From the NCBI RefSeq assembly GCF_002902945.1, contig NZ_CP026104.1:248001-312000 (forward strand): 64,000 bases of DNA. Reading direction: 5' to 3'. The translations under genes were made by a program, and so were the position numbers. The stretch comes from Paraburkholderia caribensis (GTDB lineage: Bacteria > Pseudomonadota > Gammaproteobacteria > Burkholderiales > Burkholderiaceae). Shown one piece after another: positions 25,742 through 34,086 of the stretch (positions are counted from its first letter, which is position 1; each line of letters starts with the position of its first letter). A model generated the notes under the pieces. The model saw nothing but the letters and a program-made list of their open reading frames with translations, made no database searches and had not been told where the DNA came from.

Positions 25742-27169
25742 ATGAAGATCGAGAAACTCGAGCTTAAAAATGTCTCACAATTCGAGTCGCTGGACGTCGA
25801 CTTCGCCCCCCAAGACGGCCCGCTATCAAATGTCACGATCCTCATCGGCATCAACGGCGCTGGCAAAACAACGATTTTGCGGTCGCTTGCTACCGCGCTA
25901 AGTTGGTACGTGGCCCGCGTGCGCAGTGACAGAGGTAGTGGGCAACCGATCCCTGAAGCGGTTATCCGCAACGGTGCCAACGCGGCCTCGACAACGGTTA
26001 CGCTCATCGATGATTCAGAACGGATGTCGTGGACCGTGGCCAAGGTTCGTCCTGGTCGTAAAGCAGAGCTTGCCTCTCGAATGGAAGCAGCGAACAAGCT
26101 AGCGGACAGATACAGACATGCTCTCTCCAGCGACAAAGCCGAAAGCCTGCCGCTGATCGCTTTCTACTCCGTCGAACGGGTTGTGCTCGACGTACCATTG
26201 CGCATCAGAGGAAAACGCACTTTTAGACAGCTCGATGGCTATGATAACTCTCTCAGTCAGGGTGTAGATTTCCGTCGATTTTTTGAGTGGTTCCGCGAGA
26301 GAGAAGATTTTGAAAACGAGTCAGGCATTACGAAAGCAATCGATGCTATCGCGACAAACAAACCTGAAGATCTTGGGAAGCTTTCAGAGTTTATTAAGAA
26401 CGGAAACCATCAACTGGATACTTTGCAGACCCTCGATTGGAAGGGTTTGCAAGAGTTATTGAAGCAGGCGCAGGATGCATTTTCGCTCGTCAATACCATT
26501 AGAAAAGGCGGGCTCGACTCCCAGCTTGCGGCTGTCCGGACAGCAATAGAAGCATTCATGCCTGGATTCAGTAATCTGCGGGTGCGCCGAAAGCCCAGTC
26601 TGCACATGTCAGTTGAGAAAGATGGGCGTTCGTTCAACATTCTGCAACTATCTCAAGGTGAGAAATCACTGATGGCGCTAGTTGGCGATATAGCTCGCAG
26701 GCTGGCCATGATGAATCCAACGATGGACAATCCGCTGCTCGGGGATGGTGTGGTACTGATCGATGAAGTTGATATGCACCTGCATCCGCAGTGGGCTCGC
26801 AGCATCGTCGAGCGTCTCACGACAACGTTCCCGAACTGTCAGTTCATTGTCTCTACGCACTCCCCGCTTGTGATAAGTGACTGCAAAGATGTTCTTGTGT
26901 ACGGGCTGAACAACGGATCACTCACCACCATTCCTTCGCAATATGGGCAGGATGCGAACACCGTCTTACTGGACGTAATGGACACACACATTCGCAACGC
27001 CGAAGTCGCAAGGCAGCTGAATGACCTTCTCGACCTCATACAGGATAACAAGTTGGCCGATGCAAAAGCGTTGCTGAATAAGTTGAGAGCGGAGCTTCCT
27101 CAGAGTAATCTTGAACTGACCAAGGCAAGTCTGCTGCTGCGAAAACGGGAGCAACGTGCGGAAAATTGA
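25742..27169 (+). CDS. ptuA: Septu defence ATPase PtuA
   Basis: 475 residues; ATG at 25742 with GGAAG about 9 nt upstream. An ABC/RecF-like ATPase of the AAA_15/21 type: Walker A GINGAGKTT at 36-44, an ABC signature-like LSQGEKSLMALVGDIARRL near 302, Walker B VVLIDEVDMHLHPQW near 337, and the switch STHSPLV near 373. The centre (about 150-300) is a helical, coiled-coil-like insertion. In Septu systems PtuA forms a complex with the HNH nuclease PtuB and restrains it until phage infection. The next gene overlaps by 14 nt and encodes exactly such an HNH protein, which makes the assignment firm. Codon use is more AT-rich than in the flanking secretion locus, fitting horizontal transfer. Confidence 0.9.
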   Translation: MKIEKLELKNVSQFESLDVDFAPQDGPLSNVTILIGINGAGKTTILRSLATALSWYVARVRSDRGSGQPIPEAVIRNGANAASTTVTLIDDSERMSWTVAKVRPGRKAELASRMEAANKLADRYRHALSSDKAESLPLIAFYSVERVVLDVPLRIRGKRTFRQLDGYDNSLSQGVDFRRFFEWFREREDFENESGITKAIDAIATNKPEDLGKLSEFIKNGNHQLDTLQTLDWKGLQELLKQAQDAFSLVNTIRKGGLDSQLAAVRTAIEAFMPGFSNLRVRRKPSLHMSVEKDGRSFNILQLSQGEKSLMALVGDIARRLAMMNPTMDNPLLGDGVVLIDEVDMHLHPQWARSIVERLTTTFPNCQFIVSTHSPLVISDCKDVLVYGLNNGSLTTIPSQYGQDANTVLLDVMDTHIRNAEVARQLNDLLDLIQDNKLADAKALLNKLRAELPQSNLELTKASLLLRKREQRAEN

Positions 27170-27806
27170 CAAAGGTCGAGAGCCAGAAAGCCTTCGACTG
27201 TTCAAGCGTAACAATCCTAACCTCTACTACAAGGACCTAACCGAGGTCGAGCGCATTGATATCCGGAACGCATGCACGAGAGAGCAATTTTATCTTTGCG
27301 CGTACTGCTGCCAGACTATCTCAGGGCAGTCGACCGACACGATGAACGAACACGTTGAGCCTCAAAGTCTAGCGAACACACGAACTGTCGATTTCTCCAA
27401 CATTGTCGCGAGTTGTAGGAATCAGAATCAGTGTGACGCTGCACACAAGAATGAGTTGCTCACACTGACTCCTTTCATGCCAGAGTGCGAGACTGAGCTT
27501 CGATTCAAGTTTAGCGGCAGGGTGGAGGGCCTCACTGACCGGGCGAAAAAGACGATCAAAGTCCTGAATCTTGGGGATGATGAGAGCAACAACAAAGCGC
27601 TAATCGAAAAACGGAAACAGATCATCGACGGACTTATCTGGCAAGAATATGGAGATCCTCAACATCTTCAACTTGAAGATGATCAAGATGTTTTGGAAAT
27701 CCTCCTCGACACTTTGAACGAACCTAAGGATGGTCGCCTTGAGTCGTTCTCTCCCGTGCTGCACGGTATTCTTCGCGAATTTCTGTCCGGCTTTTACGGG
27801 CGTTAA
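27156..27806 (+). CDS. ptuB: Septu defence HNH nuclease PtuB
   Basis: 216 residues from a GTG at 27156, overlapping ptuA by 14 nt, so the two are translationally coupled. HNH core: C48-A-Y-C51, NEHVEPQ with His66, then SNIVASC at 81-87 and Cys93 with His97 (CRNQNQCDAAHKN). The two Cys pairs would bind structural zinc, and His66 with the later Asn/His form the cutting site. This is the family of HNH proteins paired with PtuA and with retron-linked ATPases. It is expected to cut nucleic acid on release from PtuA and so stop phage growth or kill the infected cell. No retron RNA or reverse transcriptase is nearby, so this is plain Septu. Confidence 0.9.
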   Translation: MRKIDKGREPESLRLFKRNNPNLYYKDLTEVERIDIRNACTREQFYLCAYCCQTISGQSTDTMNEHVEPQSLANTRTVDFSNIVASCRNQNQCDAAHKNELLTLTPFMPECETELRFKFSGRVEGLTDRAKKTIKVLNLGDDESNNKALIEKRKQIIDGLIWQEYGDPQHLQLEDDQDVLEILLDTLNEPKDGRLESFSPVLHGILREFLSGFYGR

Positions 27807-27830
27807 AGGGGGATGAACAAGGTTCGTAAC

Positions 27831-27862
27831 TATGCTCTGCATTATGCTCTGCAGCGCATAAT
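27831..27862. repeat. Recombination-core-like palindrome behind ptuB
   Basis: Two direct copies of TATGCTCTGC (27831-27840 and 27843-27852); the second lies inside a palindrome with arms ATTATGC (27841-27847) and GCATAAT (27856-27862) around 8 bp. Arms of this size with an 8-bp centre resemble a tyrosine-recombinase crossover site. It starts 25 bp after the Septu operon and borders the remnant region, so it may mark an old insertion end. Confidence 0.4.
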
Positions 27863-28029
27863 TGCGAATCCCGGCCGACCCTCTTAATCGCGACGACGCT
27901 GGCGTCGTAGTGCGGGACACCGTCCGGTGTCGCGGTGCACCCGCTGAACGCCTCCAGTCGGCAAGTCGACACGAAGACTCCCTGTCCGGATTGTCCAAGG
28001 ACGAGATCGAACGGATCTTTTCTTTTATT

Positions 28030-28337
28030 GTCTCGTCTGCGTGCAGTACACCCTGTTGCAGGATTTCCTGATGGAGCGCGTCGACCAGCGGTTGCAGTTG
28101 CACGCCGCACATGCCGACCCAGGCGCCCAGTGTCGATCGCGGTATCGCCAGACCCGCGCGCGCAAAGATCTGTTCCTGTCGATACAGGGGTAAGTGATCC
28201 GCGTATTTGTTGACCAGCACCGACGCCAGCAGTCCCGTGGTGGGGATGCCCTTGTCGATGTCGTCTGCGGGCACCGGCGCCTGAATCAGCGTTTCGCAGT
28301 TGTTGCATACCCTGTCTGGCGTCAACTAGAACTACCG
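28030..28337 (-). pseudogene. IS66-type transposase (TnpC) fragment
   Basis: About 100 codons of the middle of an IS66-family transposase: DRVCNNCETLIQAPVPADDI, TTGLLASVLVNKYADHLPLY, IFARAGLAIPRSTLGAWVG and ending with the catalytic-region motif HADET. The zinc-finger-like C-x2-C and DDE-region start match IS66 proteins. Both ends are missing. The upstream side stops at the perfect inverted repeat at 28313-28363, and the sequence after HADET is unrelated in this frame. Confidence 0.8.
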
Positions 28338-28363
28338 TCGGTAGTTCTAGTTGACGCCAGACA
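28313..28363. repeat. Perfect 25-bp inverted repeat
   Basis: Arms 28313-28337 and 28339-28363 are exact reverse complements around a single T. The left arm is the start of the IS66 fragment and the right arm abuts the dioxygenase fragment, so it looks like a short inverted duplication made when the fragments joined. It would also form a strong hairpin. Confidence 0.9.
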
Positions 28364-28560
28364 AGCGCCAGTTCCTGGCGCCATGGTGGTGTGCGGCGGC
28401 TCGCCGAGCCGTAATCGCGCGCCGCGCAATGCAGCACCTACCGGTTGTCCCAGATCGCGACATCGCCGGCATGCCACTCGAAACGCGCCTGCACTTCGGG
28501 CGTCTTTGACCAAGTCATACAGGTAGTTGAGCACGCTCTGGCTCGCCGTCTTCGACACGC
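28364..28560 (-). pseudogene. TauD/TfdA-type dioxygenase C-terminal fragment
   Basis: Reads in pieces SKTASQSVLNYLYDL, then after a frameshift TPEVQARFEWHAGDVAIWDNR, an in-frame TAG, and LHCAARDYGSASRR. This is the C-terminal part of an alpha-ketoglutarate-dependent TauD-like dioxygenase, with the GDVAIWDNR motif and the final His and Arg region. One frameshift, one stop and loss of the N-terminal two thirds make it a relic. It is cut at 28560 by the H-NS fragment on the other strand. Confidence 0.7.
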
Positions 28561-28843
28561 CGAGCGGATGAGCTTGAAGACCTCGCAGCCGCGATTGCCG
28601 AAGACCAGTTTAAACAGAAGACTGCCCGGTACCGCTGTGCGACAGGAGAAATCTGGTCGGGCGACGGGGAGATACCTCAATGGCTCAAGCAAGCCATCAG
28701 CGCAAGACAATCAGTTGCAGCACTTGGCTGCCGAGTGCCCAGCGCCGGCGATGACCGAGACGCGTACGAAGGTAGATTGGAGTCAAGACCCATTTGCAGG
28801 CAGCAGACTTGCGGCTGTGCAGCCGTCACATCGCGAAACTTAA
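28560..28843 (+). pseudogene. H-NS-family protein C-terminal fragment, frameshifted
   Basis: Without a start codon, the frame reads ELEDLAAAIAEDQFKQKTA, then YRCATGEIWSGDGEIPQWL, which is the DNA-binding tail of H-NS-like proteins (usual form YRxxxGxxWSGxGxxPxWL). A one-base shift near 28715 moves to the next frame with AECPAPAMTETRTKVDWSQD and DPFAGSRLA up to the stop at 28843. The N-terminal oligomerisation half is missing. Confidence 0.65.
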
Positions 28844-28860
28844 CGATACGCTCCCGGTGA

Positions 28861-30441
28861 TCAAAATCGCCCAGTACGCATCCGGCGCATCATACGTTCA
28901 TGCCACGCATGCTTCCGTAATAAAGCCTCAGCGATTGACCCGATTAGGATAAGCGCAGCGCCGAAATTCATCGCGGTCACGTACCCGAAAGAGAGACCCG
29001 GGCCGATGAGCATTGCAGCACCCGTGAGTGACCATGAAAGCGTCGACCATTTTTTCCGAGATCGGGCAAGCCATGCGAGCGCGGTTAAATTTACGATCAG
29101 AAGCAGCAGGATTGCCGGCCACGCCTTCTCCCAGCCTGGCAAATACGGCAAGGCAACCAGCCCCGTGCCGCTCAGGTACGTCGCCCCACAGATCGGGCAT
29201 TTAGGCAACATAGCCAGTAAAAGCGCCCAAAGACTCGGCGCCATGCCAGCGATCGCAGTTCCTCCGCTGCCGTCCGTCCCCTTGACGATTTGCCCCGCCT
29301 CTTTCGGCATCGAACGTATTTCGTTCACGAGATCATTCGGATTCCAACTTAGCCGCACATATGTCACACGTATTCTGCCCAATGCATCGAGTACAAAAAC
29401 CTCAATGCGATGACGATTGACAATCGGACCGACGAAGTTCACACCTGAACCAAAATAGTCTCGTAGAATCTCCCTGCCCTGCATTGTCCTTAGCAACCTA
29501 CAGTTGTCCTTCGGTACAAGACTTCGGCTTTCAGCATAGCCTCGCAACCTGTCAGGTAAATCGAATTCCGGATCATAGGTAATAGCCGCGAGGTGGACCG
29601 ACTTCCTCTCGTCGACCGATTCAAGTAAGCGCTGGACCTGAGCCAGCTTGTTCACTGTGAGAGAGCATTTTTCCTCGTTGTCGCAACGTGTATAAAAAAA
29701 TGCGACAATGCTTGGCTGACCCACAAAATAATCTTCCCATGAGACGCTCAGGCCATGCTGGTCTTCGAAACGTACGGTGGATATAAGCGTTTCTGGGCGC
29801 CCAAGAACGGTGCGTTTGCGCCAAGTCAGCGGTAGATCGCAGCAACGCGTACCATTTGCAGAGCCTCGGACCTCCATCTCACGCAGAACCTCCCGTATGG
29901 TCTGCCGGTGGTCGTCGGTTAGAGGACAAGCGCTACCATCCGCTAGCTCTTGCAAACGCGTACGGATGCCATGCGCATGAGGTGCGAGCCACCGAAGCGT
30001 GAAGAGTGCCTCGGTCAGCGCCGAACCGGAATTCTCGAATTGCGCTGCACCTCCCCACGTCGACAGATCGACCAAATCGTCCCGTCGAGCGAGCGTCTCG
30101 ATTGATCGTAGCAGGATCGGCGCGAACGCCGGGCTCCGCGTCTTCGCGCGCCTTAGCGCGCGAGCAGCCGCTGCAAGAAGGTAGGGCTGCTGCCCAGTCT
30201 CGAGTTCCTCCAGCACGAAAGGTATCGCGTCCTCGTCCAAGTCCGCCTTCCCAAGCTCGACCATTACCCAGCCTCGCCTGCCTACGACCTCTGCCGCGCC
30301 ACACTCGGAGTATCCCGGGTGCTCCTCCCTCAATAAAGCAAGCAACTCCCGTGTTCGAGCGCCGTGATCCTCCAGCGCAGCGGCGGCGGCCACATCCGCT
30401 TTGAATTGCTCCTGCGGCCATCGGGAGGGACCAAGCGTCAC
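28861..30441 (-). CDS. Fusion of HEAT-like region, SCO/SenC-like copper domain and membrane tail
   Basis: 526 residues from a GTG at 30441 with GAGGGA upstream. Residues 1-190 are Ala/Leu-rich helical repeats (EDAIPFVLEELETGQQPYLL). Residues about 205-375 form a thioredoxin-like SCO domain: FFYTRCDNEEKC with Cys253 and Cys259, ITYDPEFDLPDRLRGYAESR, and His344 in NRHRIEVFVLD, matching the two Cys and one His copper ligands of SCO proteins, though the Cys are spaced x5 instead of the usual x3. Residues about 400-505 hold four hydrophobic segments, with KCPICGATYL (Cys415, Cys418) at the first. SCO proteins deliver copper or act as thiol reductases. As last gene after tyrosinase and a HEAT protein, it probably supplies copper to tyrosinase. 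Confidence 0.82.
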   Translation of the reverse strand: MTLGPSRWPQEQFKADVAAAAALEDHGARTRELLALLREEHPGYSECGAAEVVGRRGWVMVELGKADLDEDAIPFVLEELETGQQPYLLAAAARALRRAKTRSPAFAPILLRSIETLARRDDLVDLSTWGGAAQFENSGSALTEALFTLRWLAPHAHGIRTRLQELADGSACPLTDDHRQTIREVLREMEVRGSANGTRCCDLPLTWRKRTVLGRPETLISTVRFEDQHGLSVSWEDYFVGQPSIVAFFYTRCDNEEKCSLTVNKLAQVQRLLESVDERKSVHLAAITYDPEFDLPDRLRGYAESRSLVPKDNCRLLRTMQGREILRDYFGSGVNFVGPIVNRHRIEVFVLDALGRIRVTYVRLSWNPNDLVNEIRSMPKEAGQIVKGTDGSGGTAIAGMAPSLWALLLAMLPKCPICGATYLSGTGLVALPYLPGWEKAWPAILLLLIVNLTALAWLARSRKKWSTLSWSLTGAAMLIGPGLSFGYVTAMNFGAALILIGSIAEALLRKHAWHERMMRRMRTGRF

Positions 30442-30450
30442 GATGATCCC

Positions 30451-31368
30451 TCAATCGTACCGGTTCTTAAACTTTACGGCAGCGGCCCGGAGTCCTGTAT
30501 TGGTCTCGCCACTCGCAATCTTCTGAACTGCGTCTCGCAGCGCGGCATCCGCAGTCACGACACCTGGATTTCCGAAGTGTTCCAAGGCGGTTAGACTGAC
30601 CGTTCGAATCTCATCGCTTTCACTATCGTCGAGCGCCATTTCTCGGGCGATCTTCTGCATTCGCTGAGGCTCCAGATGATTGAGGGCACCCGCCGCAATT
30701 TGACGAATGTCCGTTGCCTCCTTCTTGTCTCGAAGAACTCGCTCAAAAAGATTCACAGATTTACCATCAGCTGCCAGAATGCGGAGTGCTTCTCGTCGCG
30801 CCAGTTCATTCGGAGGAGCGCTCTCTATCTTCCTAGCCACTTCGTACGCCCCCGCGTGAGGATCATAGCTGAGCAGTTGTAAGGCTTTTTCCGGCGGCAA
30901 CAGCGCGTCTTTACTGCCGTCCAAGCCTGCCAACAATATCGCCTGCGTGTCGGTGTCGTGTTCACGAGCTAAGAAACCAAACGCGCGCTGACGGATCTCC
31001 ATGTCCGGATCGTTTCGCAAGCCGCGCAGGACCGCTATGTAGGCAGCACGGTATGGCGCAAACGCTGATGGATCAAAGGTCGCTGCTTGCAATTGGGACA
31101 ATGCATTGCTGCGTAAGACGGAATCCGCGGTTTTGTCCTTCAAAAGAGCAGCGACCTGGTTGAAAGTCTGACGATCTCCTACCACGTTGTTGCCAATCTG
31201 GCTCAAGGCCTGAGTCCGATCCTTGAGCCGTGCCGACGTATCGAGCACTGTGGACAGAAGCTTAGCGACACTTGTGACCGTTCGTCCGGCTACGACGGTC
31301 GAACTCTTCGTGGCGACCTTGCGCGCGGCGAAATTGGAAGATTTGTACTTGACCTTATTTGCAGGCAT
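30451..31368 (-). CDS. HEAT-repeat protein, middle gene of tyrosinase operon
   Basis: 305 residues from the ATG at 31368, which has GGAG 9 nt upstream; a GTG at 31398 overlapping the tyrosinase stop as GTGA is an alternative start. The protein is almost all alpha-helical repeats of the HEAT type (RSNALSQLQAATFDPS, EIRQRAFGFLAREHDTDTQA, DIRQIAAGALNHLEPQRM, EIRTVSLTALEHFGNPGV), a scaffold for protein contacts. No signal peptide was seen. It lies between the tyrosinase and the SCO-like gene, whose N-terminal region is also helical repeats, so a bridging or assembly role is plausible. No catalytic motif was found. Confidence 0.8.
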   Translation of the reverse strand: MPANKVKYKSSNFAARKVATKSSTVVAGRTVTSVAKLLSTVLDTSARLKDRTQALSQIGNNVVGDRQTFNQVAALLKDKTADSVLRSNALSQLQAATFDPSAFAPYRAAYIAVLRGLRNDPDMEIRQRAFGFLAREHDTDTQAILLAGLDGSKDALLPPEKALQLLSYDPHAGAYEVARKIESAPPNELARREALRILAADGKSVNLFERVLRDKKEATDIRQIAAGALNHLEPQRMQKIAREMALDDSESDEIRTVSLTALEHFGNPGVVTADAALRDAVQKIASGETNTGLRAAAVKFKNRYD

Positions 31369-31394
31369 GGTAGTGCGCTCCATGTAAGATGGAA

Positions 31395-32633
31395 TCACGG
31401 CAAGGGCACGTCGTCATATGCAAATCCTAGCTTTGCCGAGCCATTCACCACCCCCTGAAAATCAAGCATATCCCTAACGAGCGGACTTGGGCCGGGTGCC
31501 GAAACGCTGGATGAGCCAGCCATAGGACCGCCAGGGGCAGTCGACGGCCGTGGTGGTGTCACGATGCCATTCCATGGCCACAGCGTATCATTAAGGTTGT
31601 GTCCCGCAAGCAGGCTCGTCGGCGTCGGTCCGGAGTCGTAAGCAGCGTTCAACTTCGCATCATATCTTCCCGCCTGCGACTGCCATTTGGCCCACAACCT
31701 GTCGACATTGCAATGCAGCAAAAAGAACAGCGGATCTTTTGCCGCTGTCGGGATCGACGAAATGCTGCCTCCAAAATAATTTACATGGGCGGACCCGTGA
31801 GGGTTGCCCTGCATGATCCTGAATTTTTGGTACGAACTCCCAAGCGCCAGCGTCTGCGTTTCTGACAAGATGTTCGGGTCGGCTCGTGCGCCCGGACTCG
31901 CGCCCAGCTGGCGCCGAAGAATTCCTTGCACGCCGTCGGTAGCCCAAAACTGCAATGGGTTCGCGGGACCGAAGCGTACCGTTCCCAGAACATCCGGAAC
32001 GCCAATGAAGTCTGTGGTGAAAAGATTCGGTGCACGCCGATCGAAACGCCAGTACGGAATCGTCACTGCTGGATCGATTGCTTGAAGTTCGCGCTCAAGA
32101 TCCAGCAGATAAGCGCGGTGCCAAGGCAGGAAGCCGGGACCGCCGTGTGCCTGCGCATCAGCCAAACCGGCGACGTGCATATTGCGAAAGTCAACGAATC
32201 GTCCCGTACCTCTGTTATTGAGTTGAGCCATGGCTGAGACGAAACGGTCGCGCTCAGCCACGGTAAGTTGATTCGCGTCCTTGCGAATTCGTACCATAAC
32301 GGGTAATCGACCAAGCTCTAAATCTGAGTCGCTCACCACGATACTCACGTCACCATCGGCCTCACTAGGAACGCCAAATTTTCCTTGGACATAAAGGATG
32401 ACAGAGGTGCCGTTCGTGGGCATCGCAAGTTTCAGAGTGGCCGTGTAACGGCCGTTCTGTGTCGCGCAAAACCGTACTGAGCCACCATTTGGCCCGCGGT
32501 CTTCGGAAATCGTTACGGGAATGTCAGGCCCCTGTGTGGCATCGAGAAGTCTAAGCCGCAAAGGTGCTGCGGCCCACGTGAGATAACGGGCGGAGACGTC
32601 ACCGCCGTTGTTGATGGAAATGTCGATTCGCAT
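31395..32633 (-). CDS. Tyrosinase-family type-3 copper enzyme
   Basis: 412 residues. Residues 1-110 are a beta-rich, Ig-like domain. The copper domain carries CuA ligands His153, His163 and His172 (HVAGLADAQAHGGPGFLPWH) and CuB ligands His279, His283 and His307 (NPHGSAHVNYFG and FFLLHCNVDRLW). These match bacterial tyrosinases, which hydroxylate phenols and oxidise diphenols to quinones with molecular oxygen. No signal peptide is visible, so it is cytoplasmic unless carried by a partner. It is first in an operon with a HEAT protein and an SCO-like copper protein and is divergent from the opine operon. The Pro/Ser-rich tail (about 360-412) may act as a lid or linker. Substrate is unknown. Confidence 0.92.
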   Translation of the reverse strand: MRIDISINNGGDVSARYLTWAAAPLRLRLLDATQGPDIPVTISEDRGPNGGSVRFCATQNGRYTATLKLAMPTNGTSVILYVQGKFGVPSEADGDVSIVVSDSDLELGRLPVMVRIRKDANQLTVAERDRFVSAMAQLNNRGTGRFVDFRNMHVAGLADAQAHGGPGFLPWHRAYLLDLERELQAIDPAVTIPYWRFDRRAPNLFTTDFIGVPDVLGTVRFGPANPLQFWATDGVQGILRRQLGASPGARADPNILSETQTLALGSSYQKFRIMQGNPHGSAHVNYFGGSISSIPTAAKDPLFFLLHCNVDRLWAKWQSQAGRYDAKLNAAYDSGPTPTSLLAGHNLNDTLWPWNGIVTPPRPSTAPGGPMAGSSSVSAPGPSPLVRDMLDFQGVVNGSAKLGFAYDDVPLP

Positions 32634-32822
32634 CCCAATACCTCACTCTCTTTTAGTGGTCGAACGTCGCGAACACTGCTTGTCCCGCATCGGCAAATCC
32701 GACGATACGACTACGAATTCACAGATCGAATTCAAAGTTCTGCCGTTACCTTACCCGCGTCCTGTCCAAGGCTGGATAGTGATGGCGATTAACCCACAGA
32801 CCGGTAGCCACTGACTCCCATC

Positions 32823-32923
32823 CATATTGGTATACGACATCGCTTCCAATATGTGGTGTAACACACACGGAATCTCTGAACAGTTAAGTGTTCGGAATTG
32901 TGTCAGGACTCTCGCGCTGACAC
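32823..32923. promoter_or_regulatory. Divergent control region with three palindromes
   Basis: The 512-bp gap between tyrosinase and the 64-residue gene has no gene but several operator-like elements. CATATTGG at 32823-32830 is mirrored by CCAATATG at 32846-32853. GAACA-N6-TGTTC is at 32878-32893, followed by GGAAT. GTGTCA at 32900-32905 is mirrored by TGACAC at 32918-32923. The GAACA palindrome recurs at 38317-38332 near the other opine operon. Confidence 0.5.
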
Positions 32924-33145
32924 TTCCGGGGGTCTATTAATAGTAGCAATAACGTAATGGGAAGTCGGCCATTACTAAGATCAACAGATTCAGCTTCTCG
33001 AAATCCAAGGCCAGTGCCCATTCTGTCTCGCTTCCGAACTGCCACCGCTCTCTGGTCGCTTGACTTTGCTTTCTTCATCACCTAGAAAACCACGAGGAGA
33101 GCATTCGTTTAGTGGAAGCATTCTTCTCACAGCGTGGAGGTCAAC

Positions 33146-33340
33146 ATGGCATACGTGATCATCGCTTCAAAGGATATTCAAGACATCAGAGACCGTCTGA
33201 GCGCAAGCCAGCTGACCGAGGACGATGTGAAATTCCTGGATCTGCTTCTGCAAAGAGCTCATCGCGCTGCTGAACTCCAAGTCGCGGCAGGGCGACTCAC
33301 CGTCGACCGCCTTCCGATCGGGCTCGACCTCGTTAAATAG
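33146..33340 (+). CDS. 64-residue protein leading the opine operon
   Basis: ATG at 33146 with GGAGG 6 nt upstream; an in-frame GTG at 33134 is less likely. Starts MAYVIIASKDIQDIRDRLSA, continues LTEDDVKFLDLLLQRAHRAA and ends RLPIGLDLVK. Mostly helical and acidic in the middle, with no Cys, signal peptide or known domain. It is 11 nt before the haem-oxygenase-like gene and so belongs to the same transcript. It could be a small subunit, a regulatory partner or, more speculatively, a peptide scaffold whose C-terminus is modified. I do not recognise it. Confidence 0.7.
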   Translation: MAYVIIASKDIQDIRDRLSASQLTEDDVKFLDLLLQRAHRAAELQVAAGRLTVDRLPIGLDLVK

Positions 33341-33351
33341 GCGAGCGGATC

Positions 33352-34086
33352 GTGGATAAGACGGTGATTAAGGGCATTCCGAGTTCGCTCGACGTCTTTC
33401 AGAAAGCAGTCGAAGAGACTTTAATGGAGGAGGTACTTCGCTTTTTTTCCGAAGTTCCTCGCGCAGGGCAATTGGTCGATCCAGCACTTGAGTTCGACAC
33501 AGGTTACTATCTCGCCCATCGGATCGAGACCATTCATCGCATCCGTATGACAGCTCACACGGATGCGCTAGCTTTGGCAAAGATGATCAACGAGGACTAC
33601 GATCTCGCTTGTCGATGGGGCGATTACATCGTAGAAGAGATGAAACACGATCGCTTGTTCCTCGAAGATATCGCCATGCATGGCTATTCCACGCAGGAAA
33701 TCATTGAAAGCGATCCGCTACCATCGACGCTTGCGCTCATCGAGTATCTCGTAGATCGAATAAAGACACTCGGCTCATTACCCGCCGTTGCGTATTCGAT
33801 CTTTGTCGAATGGAACTCCGCGCGGACCTCTCGCGCTGCGGTTCAACGCGCGGCCTCGGTATTCGGGGAGCAATATGTGCGCGGCGCGAATGCTCATCAG
33901 GAAATCGACGAGCGTGAGAACCATTACGAAGAGATGATCTTGATCGCTCACCGACTAACGTTGCAGCGCGGAGGCGTCACTCTCGTCATTCAGCTTTTAC
34001 GAGAGATAACGAGCTTGCTGCAGTCTACCTTCAAGGAGCTTGATCAACTGAAGATTACACCGCGCCGCGCATCAACCGCATTATGA
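33352..34086 (+). CDS. Haem-oxygenase-like non-haem iron oxidase (HDO type)
   Basis: 244 residues from a GTG at 33352. All-helical, with a spaced set of metal ligands as in HDO enzymes such as UndA, BesC and SznF: Glu95/Glu96 with His99 (EEMKHDRLFLED), Glu153 (FVEWNS), and His182, Asp186, His191 (AHQEIDERENHYEEM). These enzymes use iron and oxygen to cleave C-C bonds, desaturate or N-oxygenate amino or fatty acids. Its stop overlaps the start of the opine dehydrogenase gene as ATGA, so the enzymes are made together. The likely role is oxidation of an amino acid or opine nitrogen or carbon. The exact reaction cannot be told from sequence. Confidence 0.75.
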   Translation: MDKTVIKGIPSSLDVFQKAVEETLMEEVLRFFSEVPRAGQLVDPALEFDTGYYLAHRIETIHRIRMTAHTDALALAKMINEDYDLACRWGDYIVEEMKHDRLFLEDIAMHGYSTQEIIESDPLPSTLALIEYLVDRIKTLGSLPAVAYSIFVEWNSARTSRAAVQRAASVFGEQYVRGANAHQEIDERENHYEEMILIAHRLTLQRGGVTLVIQLLREITSLLQSTFKELDQLKITPRRASTAL

